46,214 nt of DNA from Megasphaera sp. UBA1696 (GCA_002319965.1 DCJQ01000043.1:1-46214), one strand, 5' to 3'. Numbered from the stretch's first letter, positions 23,875 to 32,972 are shown. The notes: generated from the letters alone by a model not told the origin. Translations and numbers: made by a program.

Positions 23875-24885
23875 ATGGAATTATTTGAAAGCTACGACAG
23901 AAGAATCGATAAAATCCTCGGCGTACTGAAAGAATACGGTATCGGCAGTGTTGAAGAATGCCGCGATATCTGTGCAGCTGCCGGTTTGGATCCTTATAAA
24001 ATCGTCAAAGACGTACAGCCTATTGCCTTTGAAAATGCCGGCTGGGCTTACACCGTCGGTGCTGCTATCGCCATTAAAACCAATGCGCGGACGGCTGTAG
24101 AAGCTGCTAAAGCTATCGGCATCGGCCTCCAGTCCTTCTGTATCCCCGGCTCGGTTGCTGAAGACCGTAAAGTCGGCCGTGGTCACGGCAACTTGGCGGC
24201 GATGCTCCTTCAGGATGAAACGAAGTGTTTCTGCTTCCTCGCCGGCCACGAATCCTTTGCCGCTGCTGAAGGTGCTATCGGTATCGTCCGCAACGCCAAT
24301 AAAGCCCGCAAGGTGCCCCTTCGCGTTATCCTCAACGGCCTTGGCAAAGATGCAGCTCAGATCATTTCCCGCATCAACGGCTTTACCTATGTTCAGACCC
24401 AGTTCGACTACAAGACCGGCGAATTGAACATCGTTCGTGAAGTACCGTACTCCAAGAGCGAACGGGCTAATGTTCGCTGCTTCGGTGCTGATGACGTCCG
24501 CGAAGGCGTTTCCATTATGCACCACGAAGGCGTTGACGTTTCCATTACGGGCAACTCGACCAACCCGACTCGTTTCCAGCATCCCGTTGCCGGTACCTAC
24601 AAAAAAGAATGTATCGAAATGGGTAAAAAATACTTCTCCGTTGCTTCCGGCGGCGGTACAGGCCGTACCCTTCATCCGGACAACATGGGTGCCGGCCCTG
24701 CTTCGTACGGCATGACCGATACCATGGGCCGTATGCACAGCGACGCTCAGTTTGCCGGTTCTTCTTCGGTTCCGGCTCACGTCGAAATGATGGGCTTCCT
24801 GGGCATGGGCAACAACCCCATGGTCGGTGCTTCCGTCGCCGTTGCCGTTGCCGTTGAAGGCGCTGCAAAAGCCGGTAAATTCTAA
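23875..24885 (+). CDS. GGGtGRT-family protein
   Basis: The 336-residue product contains the family-naming motif ASGGGTGRTLHPDN and a glycine/methionine-rich C-terminus (MGFLGMGNNPMVGASVAVAVAVEGAA). The family is a conserved anaerobe group of unknown biochemical function that is regularly paired with the NifU-like protein upstream. The many conserved Gly and small residues suggest a compact cofactor- or nucleotide-binding enzyme (inference). GGAGG precedes the ATG, and a strong terminator closes the unit at 24904. Base use is GC-rich, with a strong C-ending codon bias compared with neighbours, which suggests high expression. Confidence 0.85.
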   Translation: MELFESYDRRIDKILGVLKEYGIGSVEECRDICAAAGLDPYKIVKDVQPIAFENAGWAYTVGAAIAIKTNARTAVEAAKAIGIGLQSFCIPGSVAEDRKVGRGHGNLAAMLLQDETKCFCFLAGHESFAAAEGAIGIVRNANKARKVPLRVILNGLGKDAAQIISRINGFTYVQTQFDYKTGELNIVREVPYSKSERANVRCFGADDVREGVSIMHHEGVDVSITGNSTNPTRFQHPVAGTYKKECIEMGKKYFSVASGGGTGRTLHPDNMGAGPASYGMTDTMGRMHSDAQFAGSSSVPAHVEMMGFLGMGNNPMVGASVAVAVAVEGAAKAGKF

Positions 24886-24903
24886 TTCACCCTTGACCGT
24901 TAA

Positions 24904-24939
24904 AAGACTTCACAACTCAGTTGTGAAGTCTTTTTTTTG
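24904..24939 (+). terminator. terminator after the GGGtGRT gene
   Basis: AAGACTTCACAACT and AGTTGTGAAGTCTT are 14-base arms with almost no loop, followed by eight or more T. A very strong intrinsic terminator. Confidence 0.9.
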
Positions 24940-24984
24940 CATTCACGATAAAGATTAATCTGAAAGCTACTAAAAAAGAGAAAA

Positions 24985-24996
24985 AACTGGTATAAT
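24985..24996 (+). promoter_or_regulatory. extended -10 promoter of the NlpC/P60 gene
   Basis: TATAAT at 24991-24996 is preceded by TGG (TGn extended -10). The -35 is weak. It lies 38 bases before the start codon. Confidence 0.5.
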
Positions 24997-25033
24997 AAAC
25001 GTATATTTTACAAAGCGGAGAAAGGGGTATTCG

Positions 25034-25960
25034 ATGAATACGACAAAGAAAATAGCAGCCGCACTGGGATTCTGCGTCCTGACTTCCGTATCGGTCGTCG
25101 GCGCCACCTTCCATCCCGGTGACCGAGGCGACCAGATCGTCACCATCCAGCAGGCGCTGTCCAGTAGGGGCTATGCCGTCGCTGCTGATGGTGATTACGG
25201 GGTCTCGACGCAGGCTGCTGTCCGGAAGTTCCAGGAGGACCAGGGCCTGGATTCCGACGGAATCGTCGGAGCTGCGACGTATGCAGCGCTCACCGGTTCA
25301 TCTATGCCGGAAAATGATGCTGTCGCTTCAGCTTTTGTTACCAAGGCGACGGCAGACAATGAAATCCTCCTCATTCAGCAGGCTCTGGTAAATGCCGGAT
25401 ACAATGTCGATGTAGACGGTGTTTTTGGCGCCGGCACAGAACGGGCTGTCCGTTCTTATCAAGGCGACCATGGACTTGAAACGGACGGTATCGTCGGTCC
25501 GTCGACCTTTTATGCCCTGACGGGACAGCAGCTTCCGACAGGTCCCATACGCCGCTTCGGCAATGGCGGTTACAATGGAGTGCCTCGTATTGAAAGTTCG
25601 GCGGCGACCCATATTCTCGATATTGCCAATCAGTATATCGGCGTTCCTTACGTCTTTGGCGGCTCGACGCCGTCGGGCTTTGACTGCTCGGGCTTTACGC
25701 GCTACGTCTATTCGGCAGCCGGCATCGATTTGCCCCGGGCCGCGGATGAGCAGTATGACGTCGGAGAATCGGTATCCATGGCCAATTTAGAACCCGGTGA
25801 CTTGGTCTTCTTCTCGACCTATGAGGCCGGCATTTCTCACGTCGGAATCTATATCGGCAACCATCAGTTCATTAATGCTGCCAGTGACGGGGTCAGCGTG
25901 TCTGATATGGACAGCAGTTACTGGTCTGCCCGATACGTAGGCGCTAAGCGCATTATGTAG
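25034..25960 (+). CDS. NlpC/P60 peptidoglycan hydrolase with two PG-binding domains
   Basis: The 308-residue product is an exported cell-wall hydrolase. It has a signal peptide (1 to about 24), two peptidoglycan_binding_1 modules (about 27-88 and 105-163, each with DGxxGxxTxxAVRxFQ-type signatures) and a C-terminal NlpC/P60 domain (about 190-308). The catalytic Cys is C218 in FDCSGFT, the His is H269 in SHVGIYIG and the third polar residue is N281 in FINA. Members cleave the gamma-D-Glu to meso-diaminopimelate bond in stem peptides during wall growth or separation. It is monocistronic, between its own promoter and the hairpin at 25978. Confidence 0.92.
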   Translation: MNTTKKIAAALGFCVLTSVSVVGATFHPGDRGDQIVTIQQALSSRGYAVAADGDYGVSTQAAVRKFQEDQGLDSDGIVGAATYAALTGSSMPENDAVASAFVTKATADNEILLIQQALVNAGYNVDVDGVFGAGTERAVRSYQGDHGLETDGIVGPSTFYALTGQQLPTGPIRRFGNGGYNGVPRIESSAATHILDIANQYIGVPYVFGGSTPSGFDCSGFTRYVYSAAGIDLPRAADEQYDVGESVSMANLEPGDLVFFSTYEAGISHVGIYIGNHQFINAASDGVSVSDMDSSYWSARYVGAKRIM

Positions 25961-25977
25961 TGTAAGAAAAACTCCTA

Positions 25978-25999
25978 CAGAAAAATCAGAATTTTTCTG
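25978..25999. other. AT-rich hairpin after the NlpC/P60 gene
   Basis: CAGAAAAA (25978-25985) pairs with TTTTTCTG (25992-25999). The T-run lies inside the stem, so termination is only possible, not clear. Confidence 0.4.
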
Positions 26000-26033
26000 C
26001 TACCGTTGTTAGAATTTGTTTATTATAATAAAG

Positions 26034-26046
26034 CCGTACCATACGG
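26034..26046. promoter_or_regulatory. small palindrome ahead of the UhpC-like carrier
   Basis: CCGTA-CCA-TACGG lies just downstream of a TATAAT at 26024-26029 with a weak -35. It is a candidate site for the nearby response regulator, on position alone. Confidence 0.3.
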
Positions 26047-26089
26047 ATTTATCATTATTCGGATTCATGAAACGGAAGGAGTTTTTTTT

Positions 26090-27439
26090 ATGCTCAATTT
26101 AATCTGGAACTTTTTCAGAACGGCACCGGACGCCGTGCCTATGACGGATGGCGAGGCCATCAAGAAAAAGTTTAACGCCATGCGTTGGCGCGTATTTGCT
26201 TCCATCACGATCGGTTATGCTTTTTACTACATCATCCGCCAGAGCTATTCGGTCATTAAGAAACCGCTTTTGGCATCGGGAATCGTTACGCCGACTGAAA
26301 TCGGGATCATCGGTTCGATATTCTTCGTAACCTACGGCCTTGGGAAATTTACCAACAGTTTCCTGGCAGACCGGATGAATAATAAGCGATTCTTTTCCTT
26401 TGGCTTGTTCATTTCTTCACTCACTATGGTCGGCATGGGCTTGGTCAACTCCTTCGTTCCCTTAGCCGTCTTGTGGGGCCTCAATGGCTGGTTCCAGTCT
26501 TATGGTGCCGGTCCGTCCATTGTTTCCCTGAATCAGTGGTTCAGCAATAAACAGCGCGGAACCTTGTATGGCATCTGGTTTACGAGTCACAACCTAGGCT
26601 CATCTTTCGCTTACTTTGCCATTGCTGCCATCGTTTCCATGTACAACTGGTCCATGGGCTTCATTGCGGCCGGCATCATCTCACTTATTGGGACGGCCTT
26701 CATTTATTTTGGGATGAGCGACCGGCCGGAAACGCAGGGGCTGCCGAACGGCGCCGTCTATTACGGTGAAAAGACGCCGGAACAGATTGCTGCGGAAAAG
26801 CAAAAATCTGTCGGCGCTATGCAGTGGAATGCCGTCGTCAAGAATCCTGCCGTTTGGATCCTCGGTCTCTCCTCGCTCTGTGTCTACATTGCCCGTTATG
26901 CCATTGAAAGCTGGGGCGTCGTCTACCTGACGTCGCAGAAGGGCTACGATATGATGGGGGCTGCCGGCGTCATGGCTTACATGCAGGTAGCCGGTATCTT
27001 CGGGGCGCTCTTGTGCGGTGTTATTTCAGACAAGTTCTTCAATCACAAGCGCAATATGCCGGCCTTGTTATATGGGATTTTCTATTCCCTGTCCATTGCC
27101 GGTTTCCTCTGGGCACCCCAATCGTTTACCATGGATATGCTGTGCATGACCTTCTACGGCTTCACCATGGGAGCGTTGGTTTGCTACATGGGCGGCCTCA
27201 TGGCTGTCGATATCGTGCCGAAACGCGTTACCGGTGCGGCGATGGGGATGATCGGCCTCCTCAGCTATGCCGGGGCCGCGCTGCAGGAATTCATTACCGG
27301 GAAGCTGATGACCATCACCGTCGTCAATGGCGTCAAAGTCTACGACTTCGGACTGGCTACGGAATTTTGGGTCGGTGCAGCCGTCGTCTCGACGCTGCTG
27401 GCTCTCCTCGTTTGGAACGCAAAACCGAAAGAAGACTAA
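26090..27439 (+). CDS. organophosphate-type MFS carrier (UhpC/GlpT/UhpT family)
   Basis: The 449-residue product has 12 predicted helices and the UhpC-like opening FRTAPDAVPMTD, then GYAFYYIIRQSYSVIKKPLL and the loop motif FLADRMNNKRFF. The SDRPETQGLP segment before the central loop is also shared with the family. Members exchange phosphate for glycerol 3-phosphate or hexose 6-phosphates at the inner membrane; UhpC acts as a sensor in E. coli but transports glucose 6-phosphate in Chlamydia. The start at 26090 follows GGAAGGAG (26074-26081), and a longer opening to 26006 lacks a site. The sensor operon at 27568-30533 next door fits a Uhp/Hpt-like uptake system, so a hexose-phosphate carrier is the best inference. 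Confidence 0.85.
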   Translation: MLNLIWNFFRTAPDAVPMTDGEAIKKKFNAMRWRVFASITIGYAFYYIIRQSYSVIKKPLLASGIVTPTEIGIIGSIFFVTYGLGKFTNSFLADRMNNKRFFSFGLFISSLTMVGMGLVNSFVPLAVLWGLNGWFQSYGAGPSIVSLNQWFSNKQRGTLYGIWFTSHNLGSSFAYFAIAAIVSMYNWSMGFIAAGIISLIGTAFIYFGMSDRPETQGLPNGAVYYGEKTPEQIAAEKQKSVGAMQWNAVVKNPAVWILGLSSLCVYIARYAIESWGVVYLTSQKGYDMMGAAGVMAYMQVAGIFGALLCGVISDKFFNHKRNMPALLYGIFYSLSIAGFLWAPQSFTMDMLCMTFYGFTMGALVCYMGGLMAVDIVPKRVTGAAMGMIGLLSYAGAALQEFITGKLMTITVVNGVKVYDFGLATEFWVGAAVVSTLLALLVWNAKPKED

Positions 27440-27444
27440 TGATG

Positions 27445-27476
27445 AAGGCGTTGTCCCAAGGGGCAGCGCCTTTTTT
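27445..27476 (+). terminator. terminator after the UhpC-like carrier
   Basis: AAGGCGTTGTCCC pairs with GGGGCAGCGCCTT with an internal mismatch, and TTTTTT ends it (27471-27476). A TATAAT at 27530-27535 then marks the likely -10 of the next operon. Confidence 0.8.
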
Positions 27477-27567
27477 CGCATAGCCTTGCGGCGGAGTGTA
27501 AAACCCTACTCAGCCGGGCCGATTCAGGGTATAATAAATGATATAAATTGTATGCAGGGGAGGCATT

Positions 27568-28488
27568 ATGAAACGGGTTATTTCTATGATGCTGCTGGCC
27601 TTAGCCTGTCTTTTCAGTGCGGCCTGTGCCCATCCTCAGGGCTATATCGACTTTACGCAGCCCGAAGGTCCTCGGCCGGCGGTAGAGCAGTCCGGTGTAA
27701 AACCGCTTCGCATCGCCTTTGCGTCGGTCATGTCGCCGCGGGAAACACGGCAGGTGTATCAGCAGATCGTCACTTATATTGCTCAACAGCAGCAGCGGCC
27801 GGCTGTTCTCATCCAGCGCCGGACCTATGAGGAACTGAATGCCCTCTTGGCGAACGGTGACGCCGATATTGCCTTTTCTTCGACAGGCGCTTATGCTGCC
27901 TATCAGGGGCAGGTTCCGATCGAACTGTTGGCGATGACCGAGACCAATGGCACGTCCCATTACCAAACGTATATCATCACGGCTGCTGACAGCGATATCC
28001 ATGATTTTAGTCAGCTTCGGGGCAAGGTTTTTGCTTTTACGGACCCTTTGAGTTATTCAGGATGCTTGGCCATTAAATTTTTGCTGGCCCGAGATGGGAC
28101 GACGCCGGAAATCTTTTTTAATCGCTTCTTCTATACCCACGGTCATGACAAATCACTGTGGTCTGTGGCCAATCACTTGGCCGATGCCGCCGGGATAGAC
28201 AGCCAAATTTATGAGCTCATGGCCGATACCAACCCGGCCCTTGCCAAGGAAGTCCGCATCATTGAAGCCTTGCCGGAAGCGCCGACCGGTCCGATTGTCG
28301 TCCGCAGCGATTTGGATCCGGCGGAAAAAGAAGAGCTCCGCCATATCTTTTATACGATGCATGAAGATGCGGATTTAGCCAAGGCCATGAAGAACATCGT
28401 CATCGACCGCTTTATCCCTCCGGATTCTGCGGCCTACGAAACGTTTAAGCAACAGTATCAGGCGCAAAAACGATTGGCAGGAACGTAA
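27568..28488 (+). CDS. PhnD-like substrate-binding lipoprotein of a three-component sensor
   Basis: The 306-residue product has a lipoprotein signal with the lipobox ending at C20 (LFSAAC) and a PhnD/phosphate-phosphonate-type binding fold: RIAFASVMSPRETRQVYQQIVTYIAQ, the ADIAFSSTGAYAAYQ strand, and FTDPLSYSGCLAIKFLL. It should sit outside the inner membrane and bind a phosphorylated or anionic ligand. No ABC transporter gene is near. The histidine kinase starts two bases after its stop, so it is probably the ligand sensor feeding the kinase, as HptA is for HptS in Staphylococcus. GGGGAGG (27556-27562) precedes the ATG. Confidence 0.82.
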   Translation: MKRVISMMLLALACLFSAACAHPQGYIDFTQPEGPRPAVEQSGVKPLRIAFASVMSPRETRQVYQQIVTYIAQQQQRPAVLIQRRTYEELNALLANGDADIAFSSTGAYAAYQGQVPIELLAMTETNGTSHYQTYIITAADSDIHDFSQLRGKVFAFTDPLSYSGCLAIKFLLARDGTTPEIFFNRFFYTHGHDKSLWSVANHLADAAGIDSQIYELMADTNPALAKEVRIIEALPEAPTGPIVVRSDLDPAEKEELRHIFYTMHEDADLAKAMKNIVIDRFIPPDSAAYETFKQQYQAQKRLAGT

Positions 28489-28489
28489 G

Positions 28490-29932
28490 ATGAGAAACTA
28501 CACGTTATACGTAAAATTTAATGCCCTCATCGTCGGCACGATTTTTATCTGCGGGCTGTTGACGGCATCGCTGTTCCTCTATTCGACGAGTGAATACATG
28601 AGCCATGAACTCGATGCTTCAGGAAGGGAACTGGCCGTGTCCATCGGGCAGGTCGTCAGCAATGACATCCTCGTCGATGACCGCTTCGATATGACCGAAC
28701 AGCTGCTCCACGCTCAAAAGACGAATGACCAGGTCCGCTACATTTTGGTGACCTATCCGGACGGGCGTATTCTGGCCAGTACTTTTACGGACGGATTGCC
28801 GAAGGGCCTTCCGGAACGGCGGGATATGACCACGGAAGGAAGCGAACAGACGGTGACTTTTGACAGTACCGAAGGCTATATCCGGGAAATTCTCGTTCCC
28901 ATCGACGGTGGCTTAGTCGGATATTTTCGCGTCGGTCTGTCCGAGCGGCCCATGATGCAGCTCATGTGGAAGCGCTTTGTCGAGACGATGTTGATCATCC
29001 TGGCTATTTGTCTGGTGGCCTCGGCCTTGGCGACGCGATATGCCCGGGCATTTCTTCGCCCTGTTCAGGCTTTGGCAAAAGCCATTCGCCAAATCGGGCG
29101 GGGCAATTACAGTGTCCGCGTTTCCGTCGATACGAAAGATGATGTCGGTCAGTTGGCCAAGGCCTTCAATGTCATGAGCAACCGCCTGTCGGTCAAGGAC
29201 CGGGAAAACTCGAAACTCTTGACGGCTCTTCGGGAAAAGGAAAAGAACCGGGTTTGGCTCATCGACCAGCTGTTTTCGGCGCGTGAAGATGAACGGCGTC
29301 GCATTTCACGAGAGCTCCACGATGAAACGAGCCAGTCCATGGTGTCGATCTTAGCCTATTTGCGACTCATTCAGGACCAGACTGAAAATTCTGACGTGCG
29401 GGAATTGGTGACCGGTGTTCGTGAATTGACGAGAGAGACCTTGGAAAGCCTGCGCCATTTAGCGGTCAATCTCCATCCGCCTCTCCTCGACGATTTAGGT
29501 CTCATTGTGGCCATTGAAAAATATCTTGGTACGTATCGGCAGACGCAGCCGGATCTTACTGTTTCCTTCTGTCATGACGGAGATATCGCAAAAGTGTCGC
29601 GGCCGGTCGCTTTATTTTGCTACCGCATGGTGCAGGAAGGGCTGACCAACATTGCCCGCCATGCGCAGGCTCATACGGTGACGATTGAATTACATATCCT
29701 GCCGTCGTCCTTGTCTTTACGTATTGCCGATGACGGCGTCGGTTTCAGTGCCGCCCGGGCTGAGCAGGCACGGCTTGATAATCACTTGGGGCTGGTCAGC
29801 ATGCAGGAACGGACTGACGTGTTGAACGGCACTTTTTCTATCGACGGCCGACCGGGGAAGGGAACGACCCTGACCATAACGCTGCCGTTAAATCTGAGTG
29901 AGGAGATTGATGATGAACATACTATTGGCTGA
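28490..29932 (+). CDS. sensor histidine kinase (NarL/UhpB-type, HisKA_3)
   Basis: The 480-residue product has a first membrane helix (about 12-31), an extracytoplasmic sensor region (about 33-160), a second helix (about 164-181), a HAMP linker (about 183-236), a HisKA_3 dimerisation domain with phospho-acceptor H277 in RRISRELHDETSQ, and a C-terminal HATPase domain (ADDGVGF, GLVSMQER, GKGTTLTITLPL). It should be driven by the PhnD-like lipoprotein encoded immediately upstream. Its end overlaps the response-regulator start by 20 bases, showing translational coupling. The likely signal is an extracellular phosphate ester or phosphate (inference). Confidence 0.92.
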   Translation: MRNYTLYVKFNALIVGTIFICGLLTASLFLYSTSEYMSHELDASGRELAVSIGQVVSNDILVDDRFDMTEQLLHAQKTNDQVRYILVTYPDGRILASTFTDGLPKGLPERRDMTTEGSEQTVTFDSTEGYIREILVPIDGGLVGYFRVGLSERPMMQLMWKRFVETMLIILAICLVASALATRYARAFLRPVQALAKAIRQIGRGNYSVRVSVDTKDDVGQLAKAFNVMSNRLSVKDRENSKLLTALREKEKNRVWLIDQLFSAREDERRRISRELHDETSQSMVSILAYLRLIQDQTENSDVRELVTGVRELTRETLESLRHLAVNLHPPLLDDLGLIVAIEKYLGTYRQTQPDLTVSFCHDGDIAKVSRPVALFCYRMVQEGLTNIARHAQAHTVTIELHILPSSLSLRIADDGVGFSAARAEQARLDNHLGLVSMQERTDVLNGTFSIDGRPGKGTTLTITLPLNLSEEIDDEHTIG

Positions 29933-30533
29933 TGACCACCGCATTTTGCGGACGGGCCTGAAATTATTATTAGCTTCGCAGAACGACTGCAAGGTCGTTG
30001 CCGAGGCCTCGAACGGACAAGAAGTCCTCGATATACTGGAAGAGACAGACGTCGATGTCGTCCTCCTTGATCTATCGATGCCGGTCATGAACGGCATCGA
30101 CTGTTTGAGGGAAATCCGTCGCCGCCATTATGAAGTGAAGGTCCTGGTCCTTACCATGTACAGCGAGCAGGAGTACGTGACCGAATTGATGCAGCTCGGT
30201 GCTGATGGGTACTTGTGCAAAGATACCCTGGATGCAGAGCTGTTTAAAGGCCTTCGTGCCGTCGCTTCCGGCGAGCGTTATCTCAGTGAACGCGAAGCCC
30301 GGAGCCTTCTTAACGGCGTCTTAGCCGAGAAAAAGGATACGCCGACCTTGTCGGAACGGGAGCAGGAAGTTCTCGTCGCCTTGGTCCACGGCCATTCGCT
30401 GTCGTCGATTGGTGATACGCTGCACCTTTCGGTAAAGACCGTGTCGACGTATAAAACGCGGCTCATGCAAAAGCTCAATTGTAAAACGAAGTCAGAACTG
30501 GTGGATTATGCCTTAAAACACCACTTGATGTAA
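29913..30533 (+). CDS. NarL/UhpA-family response regulator
   Basis: The 206-residue product has a receiver domain with the acidic pair D7/D8, phospho-acceptor D53 in VVLLDLSMP and a conserved Lys in YLCKDTLD, followed by a LuxR-type helix-turn-helix (about 140-206, TLSEREQEVLVALVHGHSLSSIGDTLHLSVKTVSTYKTRLMQKL). The start at 29913 is chosen over 29898 and 29910 because AGGAG (29901-29905) then lies seven bases upstream. It pairs with the overlapping kinase. The UhpC-like carrier at 26090 is its most likely target. Confidence 0.92.
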   Translation: MNILLADDHRILRTGLKLLLASQNDCKVVAEASNGQEVLDILEETDVDVVLLDLSMPVMNGIDCLREIRRRHYEVKVLVLTMYSEQEYVTELMQLGADGYLCKDTLDAELFKGLRAVASGERYLSEREARSLLNGVLAEKKDTPTLSEREQEVLVALVHGHSLSSIGDTLHLSVKTVSTYKTRLMQKLNCKTKSELVDYALKHHLM

Positions 30534-30546
30534 GTCTTTGGAGCAT

Positions 30547-30576
30547 AAAAAAAAGCATTGCCCGCAGGCAATGCTT
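30547..30576 (-). terminator. terminator for the minus-strand LysR gene
   Basis: Arms AAGCATTGCC (30553-30562) and GGCAATGCTT (30567-30576) with eight A before them give a hairpin plus T8 when read on the minus strand. It also lies after the response-regulator stop and may work weakly in that direction. Confidence 0.82.
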
Positions 30577-30603
30577 GCTTTATGGATCGTTATGGAAGCC
30601 AGG

Positions 30604-31557
30604 TCAGTCTTCACTTGGTGTGTCCGACAGAAAGGGTTGGTCGGCAGCGGCATTTTGAATCATCGTGCTGGCATCTTTGAAGTAATCTTTAAAGGACTGG
30701 ACCCAGGTCCGGGACGGATGGGAGAGGTATCCCTTGCTTTTCCAAATGAGGGCCAGCGTCCAGTACAGGTGCGGTTTGACCAGGGGAACGGATACGGCAA
30801 GATCCGGTGAAATGCGCTGACAAATCGTGTGCGGCATGAGGGAAATGCCCAACTTGCCCGATACCATCTGAGCCAAGAAGTCCCAGTTGCTGGAACGGCA
30901 GACGATTTTCGGATGGGCCATGATTTCCTGAAATGCCGAGCGCAGATAGGGATTCAGCGAGAATCCGTTGGGATAGAAAACGAAGGTTTCGTCTTTGATA
31001 TCGGATAAGGTCAGGGACGGGCGGGCGGCCAGAGGATGATCCGGCCAGAGGACGACGTCGAGAGGCTCTTCATGGAAAATGAAGAATTCATAAGGGATTT
31101 CCGTCGTAATCGGCAAGGCGACGAAACCGACCTGAATGAGCCCGTCATCGATGGCTGAGACGACGTCTTGGGAGCCGACTTCCTTCATTTCCAATTCGAT
31201 TTTGGGATAGGTATTGATGAAATGAGCGATAAACGGCGCGATGACGGAGGAGCCGATCATGGGCGGAACCCCGACGGACAACTTGCCGGAATTGAGGAGC
31301 TGCGGCGATTCCATTTCTTCATTCAACTGGGTAAAGCCTTTGATGAGTTCTTCGATTTTAGGAAGCAAATAGGAACCCGTTTCCGTCAGCTCTACATTTT
31401 TACCCTTGCGGTCAAATAATTGCACACCCCAATGTTCTTCCAGGGCCTTGATGCCCTTGCTGATAGACGGCTGGCTGATGTGCAGGGATTTTGAAGCTTT
31501 GGTAAAGCTCTTTTTGTGAGCGACTTCGATGAAGTATGTCAATTGGAATAAATCCAT
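30604..31557 (-). CDS. LysR-family transcriptional regulator (minus strand)
   Basis: The 317-residue product has the LysR N-terminal helix-turn-helix (SFTKASKSLHISQPSISKGIKALEEHWGVQLFDRKGKNVELT) and an effector domain of normal length with a short charged C-terminal tail. It is CysB/YtlI-like in layout, but I cannot name a target. It runs against the two-component operon and away from dinB. The 220-base gap to dinB (31558-31781) probably holds both promoters, and no enzyme gene is paired with it. Confidence 0.9.
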   Translation of the reverse strand: MDLFQLTYFIEVAHKKSFTKASKSLHISQPSISKGIKALEEHWGVQLFDRKGKNVELTETGSYLLPKIEELIKGFTQLNEEMESPQLLNSGKLSVGVPPMIGSSVIAPFIAHFINTYPKIELEMKEVGSQDVVSAIDDGLIQVGFVALPITTEIPYEFFIFHEEPLDVVLWPDHPLAARPSLTLSDIKDETFVFYPNGFSLNPYLRSAFQEIMAHPKIVCRSSNWDFLAQMVSGKLGISLMPHTICQRISPDLAVSVPLVKPHLYWTLALIWKSKGYLSHPSRTWVQSFKDYFKDASTMIQNAAADQPFLSDTPSED

Positions 31558-31781
31558 AATATACTATTTCACCTCTCTTTAGTATTCTTATAGTTTACCA
31601 TATTACGGAATGAAAATCCAATAGCAGGCGTCCGCTGTAATCAGCGTAATTCCGCCGTTTTTACAGACCTTTTTCTTTTCGGCAGGGACGCAGGACTTCC
31701 TTTATGGAGAGGAAGGGGAGTCACTGTATTTACAAGACGGCGCCGGTGTATCATAATAGAGACAGAGAGGGAGGGGAGCTT

Positions 31782-32957
31782 ATGGCAACGAGATGGATTA
31801 TGCACGTCGATATGGATGCCTTTTATGCGTCTATTGAACAAAGAGACAATCCGGCCTTGAAGGGACTGCCCGTCGTTGTCGGCGGCCTTATGGACCGCGG
31901 CGTCGTAGCAACGGCATCCTATGAAGCGCGGCGCTATGGCATCCATTCGGCCATGAGCATGAAAGCGGCACGGAGGCGCTGCCCGAACGGTGTCTTTTTA
32001 CCGGTACGGATGGCGGCCTATCGACGGGTATCGCATCAGATTCGCTTGATTTTGTCTCACTATTCCCCCTATATCGAGCCGTTAGCCCTGGATGAAGCTT
32101 TTTTGGACGTATCCGGCATGGAACGTCACTATCCCAATATCGTCGATATAGGAAAAGCCGTCAAAGACGAGATTTTTCGGACGACGGGCCTCGTCGCCTC
32201 GGCCGGGATTGCGCCCAATAAATTTTTAGCGAAACTGGCCTCGGATTTACGAAAGCCTGACGGATTGGTTTGGATTCCCTATGGAACGGAGCAAGCGGTA
32301 TTGGCGCCGCTTCCGATCAGTCGATTGTGGGGCGTCGGCAAGGTGACGGAAGAAGCTTTAAAGAAAGGCGGATACCATACGATCGGCGATATTTCGGCGT
32401 CCAGCCCGGAGGCCTTGAAACCCCTTTTAGGCAATCAAGCTGAGCGCATTTACCGCTTATCCCTCGGTCAGGATAAGCGCCCTTTGGAGGTGCGGCGGCG
32501 GCCCCAGTCGGTCGGCAATGAGCATACGTACAGCCGTGATTTGACCCTGCCTTCTGAAGTCGATGAACAGTTCCGGCTCTTGGCCAATGAAGTGGCCTGG
32601 CGGCTGCGTCAAAGCCGACTCATGGGACGGACGATCACGATTAAGATCCGCTATGCTTCCTTTAAGACCGTTACCCGGTCGCTGACCCTTAGTGATATGG
32701 GGACGGCGTCGGAAGAACAATTATATTTTTCGGCAAAAAGATTGTATAATAAGGATAAAGGACACGAGCCAATCCGACTGCTGGGTCTCACAGTGAGCCA
32801 ACTTCAGCCGTATCAAGTCCAAGGCGATTTATTTTCCGAAGACGAGGAAACGAAGGAGAAAGTCATCGAGGCCATTGATAAACTGCAGCAGCGATTCGGC
32901 CGTACGGCCATTATGAAAGGGTTTTTATGGGAAATGTCCCATGAGAAGGATACGTAA
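31782..32957 (+). CDS. dinB: DNA polymerase IV (Y family)
   Basis: The 391-residue product has the Y-family motif MHVDMDAFYASIEQ (D10 metal ligand), the second acidic motif LDEAFLDVSG (D104 and E105), the thumb helix-hairpin-helix region ISRLWGVGKVTEEALKKGGYHTIGDI and the little-finger domain beginning near YSRDLTL. It performs error-prone or translesion synthesis at stalled forks. The start at 31782 is chosen because a GGAGGGGAG site precedes it; the longer opening at 31704 has none. A short conserved gene follows after 15 bases. No LexA-type operator is obvious upstream. Confidence 0.95.
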   Translation: MATRWIMHVDMDAFYASIEQRDNPALKGLPVVVGGLMDRGVVATASYEARRYGIHSAMSMKAARRRCPNGVFLPVRMAAYRRVSHQIRLILSHYSPYIEPLALDEAFLDVSGMERHYPNIVDIGKAVKDEIFRTTGLVASAGIAPNKFLAKLASDLRKPDGLVWIPYGTEQAVLAPLPISRLWGVGKVTEEALKKGGYHTIGDISASSPEALKPLLGNQAERIYRLSLGQDKRPLEVRRRPQSVGNEHTYSRDLTLPSEVDEQFRLLANEVAWRLRQSRLMGRTITIKIRYASFKTVTRSLTLSDMGTASEEQLYFSAKRLYNKDKGHEPIRLLGLTVSQLQPYQVQGDLFSEDEETKEKVIEAIDKLQQRFGRTAIMKGFLWEMSHEKDT

Positions 32958-32972
32958 AAAGGAGTTTTAGCC

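Noticed and set aside
26034..26046. Confident UhpA-type binding site
   Set aside because: A 5-base palindrome with a 3-base centre can occur by chance and no second copy was found ahead of the sensor operon. It is kept only as a low-confidence feature.
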